Below, piece after piece: positions 53,797-61,264 of a stretch of 64,000 nt of DNA. Under the pieces are notes generated by a model. It was not told the origin of the DNA and did no database searches. It was given only the letters and a program-made list of their open reading frames with translations. Source of the stretch: Halobaculum litoreum. Its GTDB lineage: Archaea > Halobacteriota > Halobacteria > Halobacteriales > Haloferacaceae. The stretch is from assembly GCF_030127125.1 (NCBI RefSeq), contig NZ_CP126156.1, positions 1,302,001 to 1,366,000 of the forward strand. The letters run 5' to 3'. Within the stretch, counting starts at the first letter, position 1; every line of letters starts with the position of its first letter. The translations under genes and the position numbers were made by a program.

Positions 53797-53806
53797 GCTT
53801 TATTCG
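53797..53806 (+). promoter_or_regulatory. TATA box of the GpgS-like glycosyltransferase gene
   Basis: GCTTTATTCG has TTTATT about 26 nt before the ATG at 53830, fitting a leaderless transcript. Confidence 0.6.
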
Positions 53807-53829
53807 CGGCGCCGCCGTGCGATCCGGGG

Positions 53830-54954
53830 ATGGAATACGTGCAGGAGCGGGTCGCCACGCTCCACGCCTTCGGGGAGGGCTCGCCGGAGGCCCCGACCGA
53901 CCGGGCGGCCGTCGTCGTCCCGATGACCGAGCGGGAGTACGCGGGACTGGCCGCCGAGCGCGTCCTCTCGGAGCTGGAGGCGCTGGAGCCGGCCCGGGTG
54001 ATCGTCCCCCTCCGGGCGCCGGGCGAGCGCGTGGGCGCCTTCCGCGAGTGGCTCGACGGCTTCGACCTGCCGCTGGAGACGCTGTGGTGCGACGGGCCGC
54101 GCGTCGCCGACCTGCTGGCCGACGCGGGGCTGTCGGGCGAGCGCGGCAAGGGCCGCGACGTGTGGCTCGCGCTCGGACGGGCGCTGCGCGAGGAGTACGT
54201 CGTCGTCCACGACGCGGACACGAAGTCGTACACCCGCGACTACGTCCGCCGGCTGCTGTTCCCGCTGGCGAACGGGTTCGACTTCTCGAAGGGGTACTAC
54301 GCCCGCGTCGAGAACGGCCAGCTGTACGGACGGCTGTTCCGGCTGTTCTACACGCCGCTCGTCCGGGCGCTCCACGAGGCGACCCCCGACTCGGAGTTCC
54401 TCGCGTACATGGCGGCGTTCCGCTACGCCCTCGCCGGCGAGTTCGCCGCCACGAGCGACGTGGTCGCGTCGCTGCCCCTCCAGCGCACGTGGGGGCTGGA
54501 GGTGGGGACGCTGGCGGCCGCCTACGACGCGGTCGGCGTCGACGGCGCGGCGCAGGTCGACCTCGGGAGCTACGAGCACGACCACCGCGCCGTCTCCGGG
54601 CCGACCGGGCTCTCGGACATGAGCCGGTCGGTGGGCGCGGCGTTGCTGCGGGCGGTCGAGGAACACGGGGTCGCCGTCGACTACGACACGCTCCCGGACG
54701 CCTACCGCCGGACCGCCGAGTCGTACGTCGAACGGTACGCGGCCGACGCCGCGTTCAACGGGCTGTCGTACGACCGCGGCGGGGAGCGCCGACAGGTGCG
54801 GACGTACGCCGACTCCATCGCGCCGCCCGGCCCGGACACCCGGCTGCCGTCGTGGGACGAGGCGGGGGTGTCGCCCGCGGCGGTCGCGGAGGCGGCACAC
54901 GCGGACGCCCGCGACGCCGCCGACGGTGATCTGACCGGGAGCGCGGGCGAGTAG
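53830..54954 (+). CDS. Glucosyl-3-phosphoglycerate-synthase-like glycosyltransferase
   Basis: A 374-residue GT-A-fold glycosyltransferase resembling glucosyl/mannosyl-3-phosphoglycerate synthases. Strands and motifs: DRAAVVVPMTEREYAGLAAE, EARVIVPLRAPGE-type strand, the metal motif VVVHDADTKSYTRDYVRRLL (DAD), FDFSKGYYARVENGQLYGRL, and QRTWGLEVGTLAAAYDAVGV with VDLGSYEHDHRAVSG. In relatives this makes glucosylglycerate phosphate, a compatible solute or precursor. The matching phosphatase is not adjacent. ATG at 53830 is set by the TATA box. Confidence 0.8.
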   Translation: MEYVQERVATLHAFGEGSPEAPTDRAAVVVPMTEREYAGLAAERVLSELEALEPARVIVPLRAPGERVGAFREWLDGFDLPLETLWCDGPRVADLLADAGLSGERGKGRDVWLALGRALREEYVVVHDADTKSYTRDYVRRLLFPLANGFDFSKGYYARVENGQLYGRLFRLFYTPLVRALHEATPDSEFLAYMAAFRYALAGEFAATSDVVASLPLQRTWGLEVGTLAAAYDAVGVDGAAQVDLGSYEHDHRAVSGPTGLSDMSRSVGAALLRAVEEHGVAVDYDTLPDAYRRTAESYVERYAADAAFNGLSYDRGGERRQVRTYADSIAPPGPDTRLPSWDEAGVSPAAVAEAAHADARDAADGDLTGSAGE

Positions 54955-55055
54955 CGCCCCGGCGGGCGCGACTGGAGGGCGAGGGCCCGCGTCGCTCGCT
55001 CCGCATCGTCCGACGAGACCGCACCGTTGAAGCCCGACGGGCCAGCATAGGGGGT

Positions 55056-55655
55056 ATGGACTTCGAGCGCGTCCGTCGCCACACGCCCGTCCGGGTGACG
55101 GACGCCGAGCGGCGCGCGGCCGTGCTCGCCGCGGTCATCGACCGCGGCGGGGCGCCGCACGTCCTGTTCACCAAGCGCGCCGACCACCTCGGGAGCCACC
55201 CGGGCCAGATGAGCTTCCCGGGCGGCGGCGTCGAGAGCCGCGACGCGGACCTCACGGCGACGGCGCTGCGCGAGGCACACGAGGAGATCGGCCTGCGGTC
55301 CGAGGAGGTCGACGTGGTCGGCCGCCTCGACGACATCCGGACGGTCTCGGAGTACGCCGTCACCCCGTTCGTCGGCACCGCGCCGGACCGCGAGTACGTC
55401 CCCAGCGACGACGAGGTCGCGGAGATCGCGGTGCTCCCGGTCGCCGCACTCACCGCCCGCGAGAACTACGAGTCCGAGCGCCGCGACCACCCGCACTACG
55501 GGGAGATCCGGCTCCACTTCTTCCGGGTCGACGGCTACACCGTGTGGGGCGCGACCGGCCGGATGCTCGTCCAGCTGCTCGAACTGCTCACCGACTGGGA
55601 GATGCCCGCGGAGGTCGACCGCGTCGTCGACCCGGACGCCGACCTCCCGGTGTAG
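55056..55655 (+). CDS. Nudix hydrolase, CoA pyrophosphatase type
   Basis: A 199-residue Nudix enzyme. The CoA-specific signature HLGSHPGQMSFPGGGVE (LLTxR...HPGQxxFPGG) precedes the Nudix box RDADLTATALREAHEEIGL, with the REAHEE metal-binding Glu set. Such enzymes cut CoA to 4'-phosphopantetheine and 3',5'-ADP and control or clean the CoA pool. The C-terminal helix region LVQLLELLTDWEMP is typical. ATG at 55056. Confidence 0.93.
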   Translation: MDFERVRRHTPVRVTDAERRAAVLAAVIDRGGAPHVLFTKRADHLGSHPGQMSFPGGGVESRDADLTATALREAHEEIGLRSEEVDVVGRLDDIRTVSEYAVTPFVGTAPDREYVPSDDEVAEIAVLPVAALTARENYESERRDHPHYGEIRLHFFRVDGYTVWGATGRMLVQLLELLTDWEMPAEVDRVVDPDADLPV

Positions 55656-55696
55656 GCGGCGGCGCCCGTCGGAGGCGAGGACCGCGACGGGCCGAC

Positions 55697-55837
55697 TCAG
55701 ACGTAGCTCAACACGACGAGCGTCAGAAAGAACGCCACGAGGACCGCGAGGAGGACGACGATGGAGGCGACCCGGCTCGACTGGACGACGCTGCGGCCGC
55801 CGTCGTCCGTGTCGACCACGAGGTTGCTGATGTCCAT
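55697..55837 (-). CDS. Tiny TM protein, twin 1 (46 aa)
   Basis: A 46-residue protein: MDISNLVVDTDDGGRSVV, then a single TM helix (SIVVLLAVLVAFFLTLVVLS) ending YV at the stop. Its C-terminus FFLTLVVLSYV repeats almost exactly in the next gene (FFATLVVVSYV). It is below usual gene-finding length limits but has a clean start, high-quality hydrophobic helix and a paralogue 49 nt away. Function unknown. Confidence 0.68.
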   Translation of the reverse strand: MDISNLVVDTDDGGRSVVQSSRVASIVVLLAVLVAFFLTLVVLSYV

Positions 55838-55886
55838 GCCACGGGTAGGCGGGTGACCGACAAGTAGCCGTCGCCGCGGGGGGCGC

Positions 55887-56054
55887 TCAGACGTAACTGA
55901 CGACGACGAGCGTCGCGAAGAACGACAGGAGCACCGCCGCGAGCACCGCGGTGACCGTCACCCAGCCCTCGACGCCGCTCCCGTGGCGGCCGTCCGCCGC
56001 GTTCCGGCCGGTCGAGATGACGCTTCCCCTGTCGGCGCCGCCCCCGTCCGCCAT
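55887..56054 (-). CDS. Tiny TM protein, twin 2 (55 aa)
   Basis: A 55-residue protein with a Gly/Asp-rich N-terminus (MADGGGADRGSVISTGRNAA) and one TM helix WVTVTAVLAAVLLSFFATLV ending VVSYV. It matches the C-terminus of the 46-residue neighbour (FFxTLVVxSYV). Both on the minus strand, in tandem. An upstream in-frame ATG (56123) is less likely as it adds an unrelated Arg-rich stretch. Confidence 0.68.
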   Translation of the reverse strand: MADGGGADRGSVISTGRNAADGRHGSGVEGWVTVTAVLAAVLLSFFATLVVVSYV

Positions 56055-56122
56055 GTCATCGGCTTCCCCACGGACGTGTATACCTCTTGTCACCGGGCGC
56101 GTCGATTCTGACGCGAACACCA

Positions 56123-56132
56123 CGTTTATTCG
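56123..56132 (+). promoter_or_regulatory. TATA box before the 13-aa leader ORF
   Basis: ACGTTTATTC has TTTATT (56125-56130) about 26 nt upstream of the ATG at 56154, not of the real gene start at 56283. The mRNA would thus begin at the short ORF. Confidence 0.6.
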
Positions 56133-56153
56133 GTCCTACGGGCTTGCTGGTGT

Positions 56154-56195
56154 ATGGCCGCACAGGCGATGGATCGCGTTCCGCGACGGTCCTAG
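56154..56195 (+). other. Putative 13-aa leader ORF
   Basis: ATGGCCGCACAG... gives MAAQAMDRVPRRS then TAG. The ATG is exactly where a leaderless mRNA from the TATA box at 56123 would begin. The main gene starts 87 nt further on. It may be a translated leader peptide or only a 5'-UTR whose first codon happens to be ATG. Confidence 0.3.
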
Positions 56196-56282
56196 TTCTC
56201 CCCCGACCCCGGACGCGACGCGTCCGACCGACGCCCGATCGACGCCCAGCCACACGACCGCCCGGCTCCGACTCCACCGACC

Positions 56283-57085
56283 ATGACTCTCACCGCAACC
56301 GCCGACGACAGCGTCGCCGCCCGAACGAACCTCGACGGGGTCGCCCTCAAGCCGACCGAGTGCGACGTCGCCGTCGCCGCGGAGCTCCCGTTCGACCTCG
56401 TGTGCGTCGACTACGAGGGCCGCGAGGCGCTGCCCGACGCCGACACGCTGGCCGCCCTCGCGGAGTCGGTCGACCTCCGGGTGACGACGCCGGTGCGCGC
56501 CGACGGGTTCGACCCCGGGGCGACGACTCGCTGGTCGCCACCCTGCCCGACGCGGCGAAGCGCGTGCTCGTCGCGGGCCACGGCGCCTACCTCGCCGACG
56601 AGGAGCGCCGCCGCGCGGTCGCGCCCCGCCTCGGCGACGCCGCCCGCGCGGTGCGCGAAGCCGGCGGCGAGCCGTGGGTCGGCACCGAGGGGATCGAACG
56701 CGTCGCGCTGGCCGCCGGCGGCGTCCAGTACGACCTCCTCTCGCGGACGAACGAGCGCGACGTGCGCGCCCTGCGGGCGGCCGGCTTCGACGGCCAGGTC
56801 GCCGTCTACGCCCCCGTCGTCCCCAGCGCCGACGAGGACGCGATCCTCGACGCCGTCGGCGCGTACGCCGCCCGCCGCCGCCCCGTCCGCGAGGCGCTCC
56901 CCGACGACGCCGACACCGACGCCACGGCGACGGGGCGCGCCCGCGAGGTGCTGTCGAAGGCGGTGCGCGACTTCGCCCTCGTGGGCGATCCCGAGACGGT
57001 GGGCGGACGCGTCGACGACCTCCACGCCGTCGGCGTCGACCACGTCGTCGGCTACCCCGCGGCCGGCGTCGACAGCCTCCGCTGA
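56283..57085 (+). pseudogene. Haloarchaeal barrel-like protein (DUF7388-type), one frameshift
   Basis: A haloarchaeal protein of about 267 residues. It opens LTATADDSVAARTNLDGVAL, ALKPTECDVAVAAELPFDLV, and RVTTPVRADGFDP, after which one G is missing at 56517-56520. The next frame gives GDDSLVATLPDAAKRVLVAG, KAVRDFALVGDPETVGGRVD and AVGVDHVVGYPAAGVDSLR. The latter C-terminus recalls luciferase-like, F420-dependent reductases (G-D/T-P-E-x-V-x-x-R), but the rest is not diagnostic. The name DUF7388 is from memory. It heads a possible three-gene unit with a creatininase-family protein and an FAD oxidase. Confidence 0.72.
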
Positions 57086-57166
57086 CCGCGGGGCCGCGGC
57101 GGCACCCCGGTCGCCGCTCCCCCGCCGCCACCCGAACGCCTACCTCCCCGGCGCGGACGCGCCGGT

Positions 57167-57934
57167 ATGCGACTGCTCCACGAGGAGACGACGACGAGCG
57201 CGGGCGAGGCGTTCGCCGACGCGGTGGAGGTGGCGATCCTCCCGACCGGCTCCGTCGAACAGCACGGCCCGGCGCTCCCGCTCGGCACCGACTTCCTCGC
57301 CGCCGAGGCGGTGGCGAGCGGTGTCGACCGGGACGACGCCGTGGTGCTCCCGACGGTGCCCGTCGGCGTGTCGGCGCACCACCGCCAGTTCGACGGCACG
57401 CTGTGGGCCGAGCCGGAGACGTTCGAGGACTACGTCGGCGAGATCTGCGCGTCGATCGCGAGCCACGGCGTCCGGAAGCTCGTGGTCTGCAACGGCCACG
57501 GCGGCAACGACGATGCGCTCCGGCGGGCCGCCCGGCGACTGCGCGGCGACCGGGTCGCGTTCGCCGCGCCGTGGAACTGGTGGTCGAGTCTCGACGGGCT
57601 GGACGAGGAGCTGTTCGACCGGTCGGGCATCGGGCACGCCGACGCGATGGAGACGAGCGTGGTCGCCCACGTCGCCGCCGACCTGGTGCGCGAGGCGCGG
57701 CTCGCGGACGCCGAGGCCGGCGCGGCCGACTCGTGGGGGCGGTCGGTCCACGGCGCGAGCGTGGGGTTCGACACCGCCGACTTCTCCGAGTCGGGCGCCG
57801 TCGGCACGCCGACCGCGGGGACCGCCGAGAAGGGGCGGAAACTGTTCGAGCAGGCGACGGGCGAACTCGACGCGCTCGTCGGGTGGCTGGCCGACCAGCC
57901 GTTCGACGCGCTCATGCCCGAGCCGCACCGCTGA
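57167..57934 (+). CDS. Creatininase-family amidohydrolase (ArfB-like?)
   Basis: A 255-residue creatininase-fold metal hydrolase. Metal ligands: Glu and His in ILPTGSVEQHGPALPLGTD, Asp in the same stretch, and VCNGHGGN and MGHADAMETS-type residues (SGIGHADAMETSVVAH). The family includes creatininase, the mycofactocin peptidase MftE and archaeal ArfB, the formamide hydrolase of riboflavin and F420 synthesis. ArfB is an attractive guess because haloarchaea need F420, but the sequence alone does not settle it. It lies 81 nt after the DUF7388-type gene and 6 nt before an FAD oxidase on the same strand. Confidence 0.85.
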   Translation: MRLLHEETTTSAGEAFADAVEVAILPTGSVEQHGPALPLGTDFLAAEAVASGVDRDDAVVLPTVPVGVSAHHRQFDGTLWAEPETFEDYVGEICASIASHGVRKLVVCNGHGGNDDALRRAARRLRGDRVAFAAPWNWWSSLDGLDEELFDRSGIGHADAMETSVVAHVAADLVREARLADAEAGAADSWGRSVHGASVGFDTADFSESGAVGTPTAGTAEKGRKLFEQATGELDALVGWLADQPFDALMPEPHR

Positions 57935-57940
57935 TCGCCC

Positions 57941-59088
57941 ATGACCGACATGCGAGTCGCCGTCGTCGGCGGCGGCGCCGTCGGCGTCACCGCGGCCCAC
58001 GACCTCGCGGTCGGCGGGGCGGACGTGACGCTGTTCGAGCGGGGCGCGGTCGGGTCGGGGGCGTCCGGGCGCGCGGCGGGCGTCCTGTACGACGCCTACG
58101 CGGCGGACGCCGACGCCGCGCTCGGCGCCCGGGCTCTCGAACGGTTCCGCCGCCTCTCGGGGACGCACGGCTTCGCGTTCACGGAGTGTCCGTACGCGAT
58201 GGTCGCCCGCGAGGGCGACGACGCGCTCGCGGAGGCGGTCGCGGGCGCCGCCGAGCGGATGCGCGTCCACGACCGGCCCGTCGAGACGCTCACGGGCGAC
58301 GAACTGGGCGAGCGGTTCCCGACGCTCCGACACGACGACGTCGCCGTCGCGGCCGTCGCGGGCAACGCCGGGTGGACCGACCCGGGGAGCTACGTGTCGG
58401 CGGTCGCCGAGTTGGCCGCCGAGGCCGGCGTCGAGCTCCGCACCGACAGCGAGGTGGCGGTCGCGACGACGCCCCCGGCGTCGCCGTCGCGGACGAGGCC
58501 CCGGTGACGCGGCGGTTCGACGCCGTCGTCGTCGCCGCCGGCGCCCACACGAAGCGGCTGCTGGCCGACGCCGGCGTGCGGGTCCCCTTGAAGCCGTACC
58601 GCGTGCAGGCGCTCGTCTCCGGGCGGGCGTACGACGGCCCGATGTGGTACGACGCCTCGGCGGGCGTGTACGCCCGCCCCCACCCCGCGGGCCTGCTCGC
58701 GGGCGACGGCACCGTCCCGGTCGAGGCCGACCCGGACGAGTGGGCGCGCGACGCCGACGACTGGTTCCGCGACGACGCCGGGGCGGTGCTGCGCGACCGT
58801 GCCGGGCACGACCCCGCGGTCGAGCGGGCGTGGGCCGGCCTGTGCACGGCGACCCCGGACGGCGACCCGCTGCTCGGGGCGGTCGCGCCCGGCGTGTACG
58901 TCGCCGCCGGCTGGCAGGGCCACGGGTTCATGCGCGCGCCGGCGACCGGGGAGGCGGTCGCGGCGCTGGTGCTCGGGGACGAGCCGCCGGTGCCGGGGGT
59001 CGAGGCGTTCGACCCGGAGCGGTTCGACGGCGACGAGGAGTTCGAGATCAGCGAGGGGATGACCGTCGAGACGGACGGGCCGGACTGA
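57941..59088 (+). pseudogene. FAD-dependent oxidoreductase (DAO/glycine-oxidase type), one frameshift
   Basis: A DAO-family flavoprotein of about 382 residues. FAD motif: VAVVGGGAVGVTAAHDLAVG, then FERGAVGSGASGRAAGVLYD. One base is missing near 58459-58472 (the frame runs out shortly after), and the second part continues VAVADEAPVTRRFDAVVVAA, GAHTKRLLADAGVRVPLKPY and the C-terminal GVYVAAGWQGHGFMRAPATG, the usual second FAD motif. It would oxidise an amine or amino acid in the cytoplasm. 1,148 nt = 3n-1, so a one-base deletion. It probably shares an operon with the creatininase-family gene (6 nt). Confidence 0.85.
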
Positions 59089-59112
59089 CCCGCGAAGAAC
59101 GGGACCGCGGCG

Positions 59113-59689
59113 CTACTCCTCGTCGTCGGTCGCGCCGGCGGCCTCGTCGTCGCCGTCCGCGTCGGTCGACTCCGCGGCGTCCTCCTCGTCGCCCAGATCG
59201 AGGTGGACCGGCTCGTCCGCCTCGCCGGGGTCGTGGTCGGCCGCGTCGGCAGACGCCGCGTCGGCGACCGCCACGCTCCCCTTCGGCCTTGGGGACCGTG
59301 ACGCGGAGCGCGCCGTGGTCGGTGAGCGTCGAGGTGGCCGCCTCCGGGTCGACGGCCGCCTCGGCGGGCAGCTCGGCGCGCCCGTCGAGCGCGAGGCCGC
59401 GGCCCGGGAAACGCATCTCGTACCCCTCGTGGAAGTCGCGGAAGCGGTCGATCCGCACCTCGACGGCGCCGTCGTTGAAGCGCACCTGGACGTCGCTGCG
59501 CTCGGCGCCGGGCGCGTCGAAGACGACGAGGTAGGCGTCCTCCGACTCCAGCAGGTCGTACGCCAGCGGCGACCGCTCCTGCACCTTCGCGACGCCGCGG
59601 CCGACGCGGTCGAGCACGGAGTTGACCGCCGACTCGCCGACGTCCTTCAGTCGCTTCGCGCCCTCGGCGGGCTGGTCTCGGTCGCTCAT
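59113..59689 (-). pseudogene. Hsp20/alpha-crystallin-like protein, one frameshift
   Basis: A small heat-shock-like protein of about 191 residues. The N-terminal part is EGAKRLKDVGESAVNSVLDR, then the crystallin-like domain LLESEDAYLVVFDAPGAERS, VQVRFNDGAVEVRIDRF, and ALRVTVPKAEG. After the 4-C run at 59278-59281 (GGGG on the coding strand) one base is too many; the corrected tail is a disordered acidic stretch rich in Asp/Glu/Ala to the stop at 59113. It resembles haloarchaeal Hsp20/GvpH proteins. It starts 1 nt after the DUF7559-type gene on the same strand, so they are one transcript. Confidence 0.8.
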
Positions 59690-59690
59690 G

Positions 59691-59846
59691 TTACAGCTCG
59701 ATCTCCTCGAGGTCGCTCCCGCCACACAGCGGACACGACAGGTCCGCGACCGTGTGGTCGTCGGCGATGTCGTAGGTGTAGTGGTTCTCGAACATGTCGA
59801 GTTCGCAGTCGTCGCTGACGCACATGACCTCCTTCGTCGCGGGCAT
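59691..59846 (-). CDS. DUF7559-type zinc-ribbon micro-protein, 51 aa
   Basis: A 51-residue protein MPATKEVMCVSDDCELDMFE...CPLCGGSDLEEIEL with four Cys as two pairs (CVSDDC and CPLC), a zinc ribbon. Conserved in haloarchaea (DUF7559, from memory). ATG at 59846 is preferred to the in-frame ATG at 59873. It is immediately upstream of the Hsp20-like gene, so the pair may act together. Confidence 0.75.
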   Translation of the reverse strand: MPATKEVMCVSDDCELDMFENHYTYDIADDHTVADLSCPLCGGSDLEEIEL

Positions 59847-59955
59847 ACCGTCGGGTTGGGTCGCGCGCGGCATAAACGCCGTGGGGCGCCGCGGGGCTTG
59901 CCGACACCGACGCCGGGCCGGCGGGTCTTTGTCCCGCGCGCGCCAGTCGCCGACC

Positions 59956-60798
59956 GTGAACGCGGAACGAACCCCCGAGACGGTGTACGGCGTCGACTTC
60001 AGCGCCGCGGCGACGGCCGCCGGCGCGTCGACGTGGGTCGCCCGCTGTGTCCCGGACGATGACGGCCTCCTCGTGCGGGAGTTGGCGTCCGCCGCGGAGT
60101 TCCTCGACCTCGACTCGACCGCCCGCGAGGACGTGCTGCCGGCGCTGGCCGACCGCCTCGGCGGCGTCGACGGACCCGCCGTCGCCGGGCTGGACTTCCC
60201 GTTCTCGCTGCCCGCGTGGACGCTGGGCGAGGACGACTGGACGTCGTTCGTCGCGGCGACGCCCGAGCGGTGGGGCGTGCTCGACGGCGTCGACGACCCG
60301 CGCGACCTCTACGACGCGGTGACGGCGGGCGGGGAGGCCGGGAAGCCGCTCCGGCGGGCGACCGACGACGACCACGGCGGACAGGACCCCGCGGGGTTCC
60401 GGATCAAGACGCAGACGTACTACGGCATCTCGGCGGTGCTCCGGCGACTGGTCGCCCGCGACGGCGTCGCCGTCCCGCCGGTACACCCGGTCGAGGACCC
60501 GCGCCTCGCGGTGCTGGAGACGTACCCGGCGGCCGCGTTCGACCGCCTCGACGGGGCCGTGCGGACGGGCTACAAGAAGGGGCAGCGCCGACACGTCGCG
60601 GCGCGGCGCCGGAACGTCGAGGCGCTCCGCGCCGCCGGCGTCCGCTTCGCCGACGACGCGGCCGTCGACTGCGCCGTCGCCACCGACGACGCGCTCGACG
60701 CCGTCGCCGCCGCCCACGCCGCCGCGCGCAACTACCCGGAGGCGCTGACGGCGGAGTACGACGAGGACGAGCGCCGGGAGGCGCGGATCTTCGCCTGA
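59956..60798 (+). CDS. DUF429 family protein (RNase-H-like fold)
   Basis: A 280-residue DUF429 protein. It opens YGVDFSAAATAAGASTWVAR (strand with the conserved Asp), has VAGLDFPFSLP (Asp), AVLETYPAAAF (Glu) and the C-terminal DDALDAVAAAHAAARNYPEA (Asp), the acidic set of an RNase-H-like active site. Members are predicted nucleases. GTG start at 59956. Function in haloarchaea is unknown. Confidence 0.85.
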   Translation: MNAERTPETVYGVDFSAAATAAGASTWVARCVPDDDGLLVRELASAAEFLDLDSTAREDVLPALADRLGGVDGPAVAGLDFPFSLPAWTLGEDDWTSFVAATPERWGVLDGVDDPRDLYDAVTAGGEAGKPLRRATDDDHGGQDPAGFRIKTQTYYGISAVLRRLVARDGVAVPPVHPVEDPRLAVLETYPAAAFDRLDGAVRTGYKKGQRRHVAARRRNVEALRAAGVRFADDAAVDCAVATDDALDAVAAAHAAARNYPEALTAEYDEDERREARIFA

Positions 60799-60957
60799 GT
60801 CGCCCGACCGACGGGCACGAACTCGGCCCGCGCGCCTTCGTGGTCGCCCGCGGACCGCTCCGGACCGGGCCGGGCACGCCCGCGTCCGCCGGATTCCGTC
60901 CGAGGCTGCACAACACTGAATACGGGCGGCCGTGAGGTGCCGTGTGAGGTGTCACCA

Positions 60958-61203
60958 ATGCGCACGAGACGCCGGGAACACGAGCGGGACAGACACGCCC
61001 GGGAGGAGGCAGACCGGGCGGAACGGCGCGCGACCGAGCAGACGGTCGCCGACCCGCCGCGCACGGTCGACGACCTGCTCGACAGGCTGGCCGACGGGGA
61101 CGGGCTGACGTACGAGGCGGCCGCGCTCGTCGGCGGGGTCGAGGCGGCCGTCGCGGGCGCCGAGCGCTCGACCGGCGGCGGACGGCGCGAGCACGGCTGG
61201 TAG
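60958..61203 (+). CDS. Highly charged small hypothetical protein, 81 aa
   Basis: An 81-residue protein with an Arg/Glu-rich N-terminal half (RTRRREHERDRHAREEADRA), probably one long charged helix, and an acidic second half TVDDLLDRLADGDGLTYEAA. No motif recognised. An ATG at 60958 is chosen; an in-frame GTG/ATG upstream would add few residues. It is separate from the radical SAM gene, which has its own TATA box. Confidence 0.55.
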   Translation: MRTRRREHERDRHAREEADRAERRATEQTVADPPRTVDDLLDRLADGDGLTYEAAALVGGVEAAVAGAERSTGGGRREHGW

Positions 61204-61231
61204 CGGCGCTCGCGGTCGTCCCCGGACCGTA

Positions 61232-61241
61232 CGCCTTTAGC
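61232..61241 (+). promoter_or_regulatory. TATA-like box of the radical SAM gene
   Basis: CGCCTTTAGC is about 27 nt before the ATG at 61265; TTTAG at 61236-61240 is the core. Confidence 0.45.
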
Positions 61242-61264
61242 CGCTCGCCGCACCACCGTTCGGT

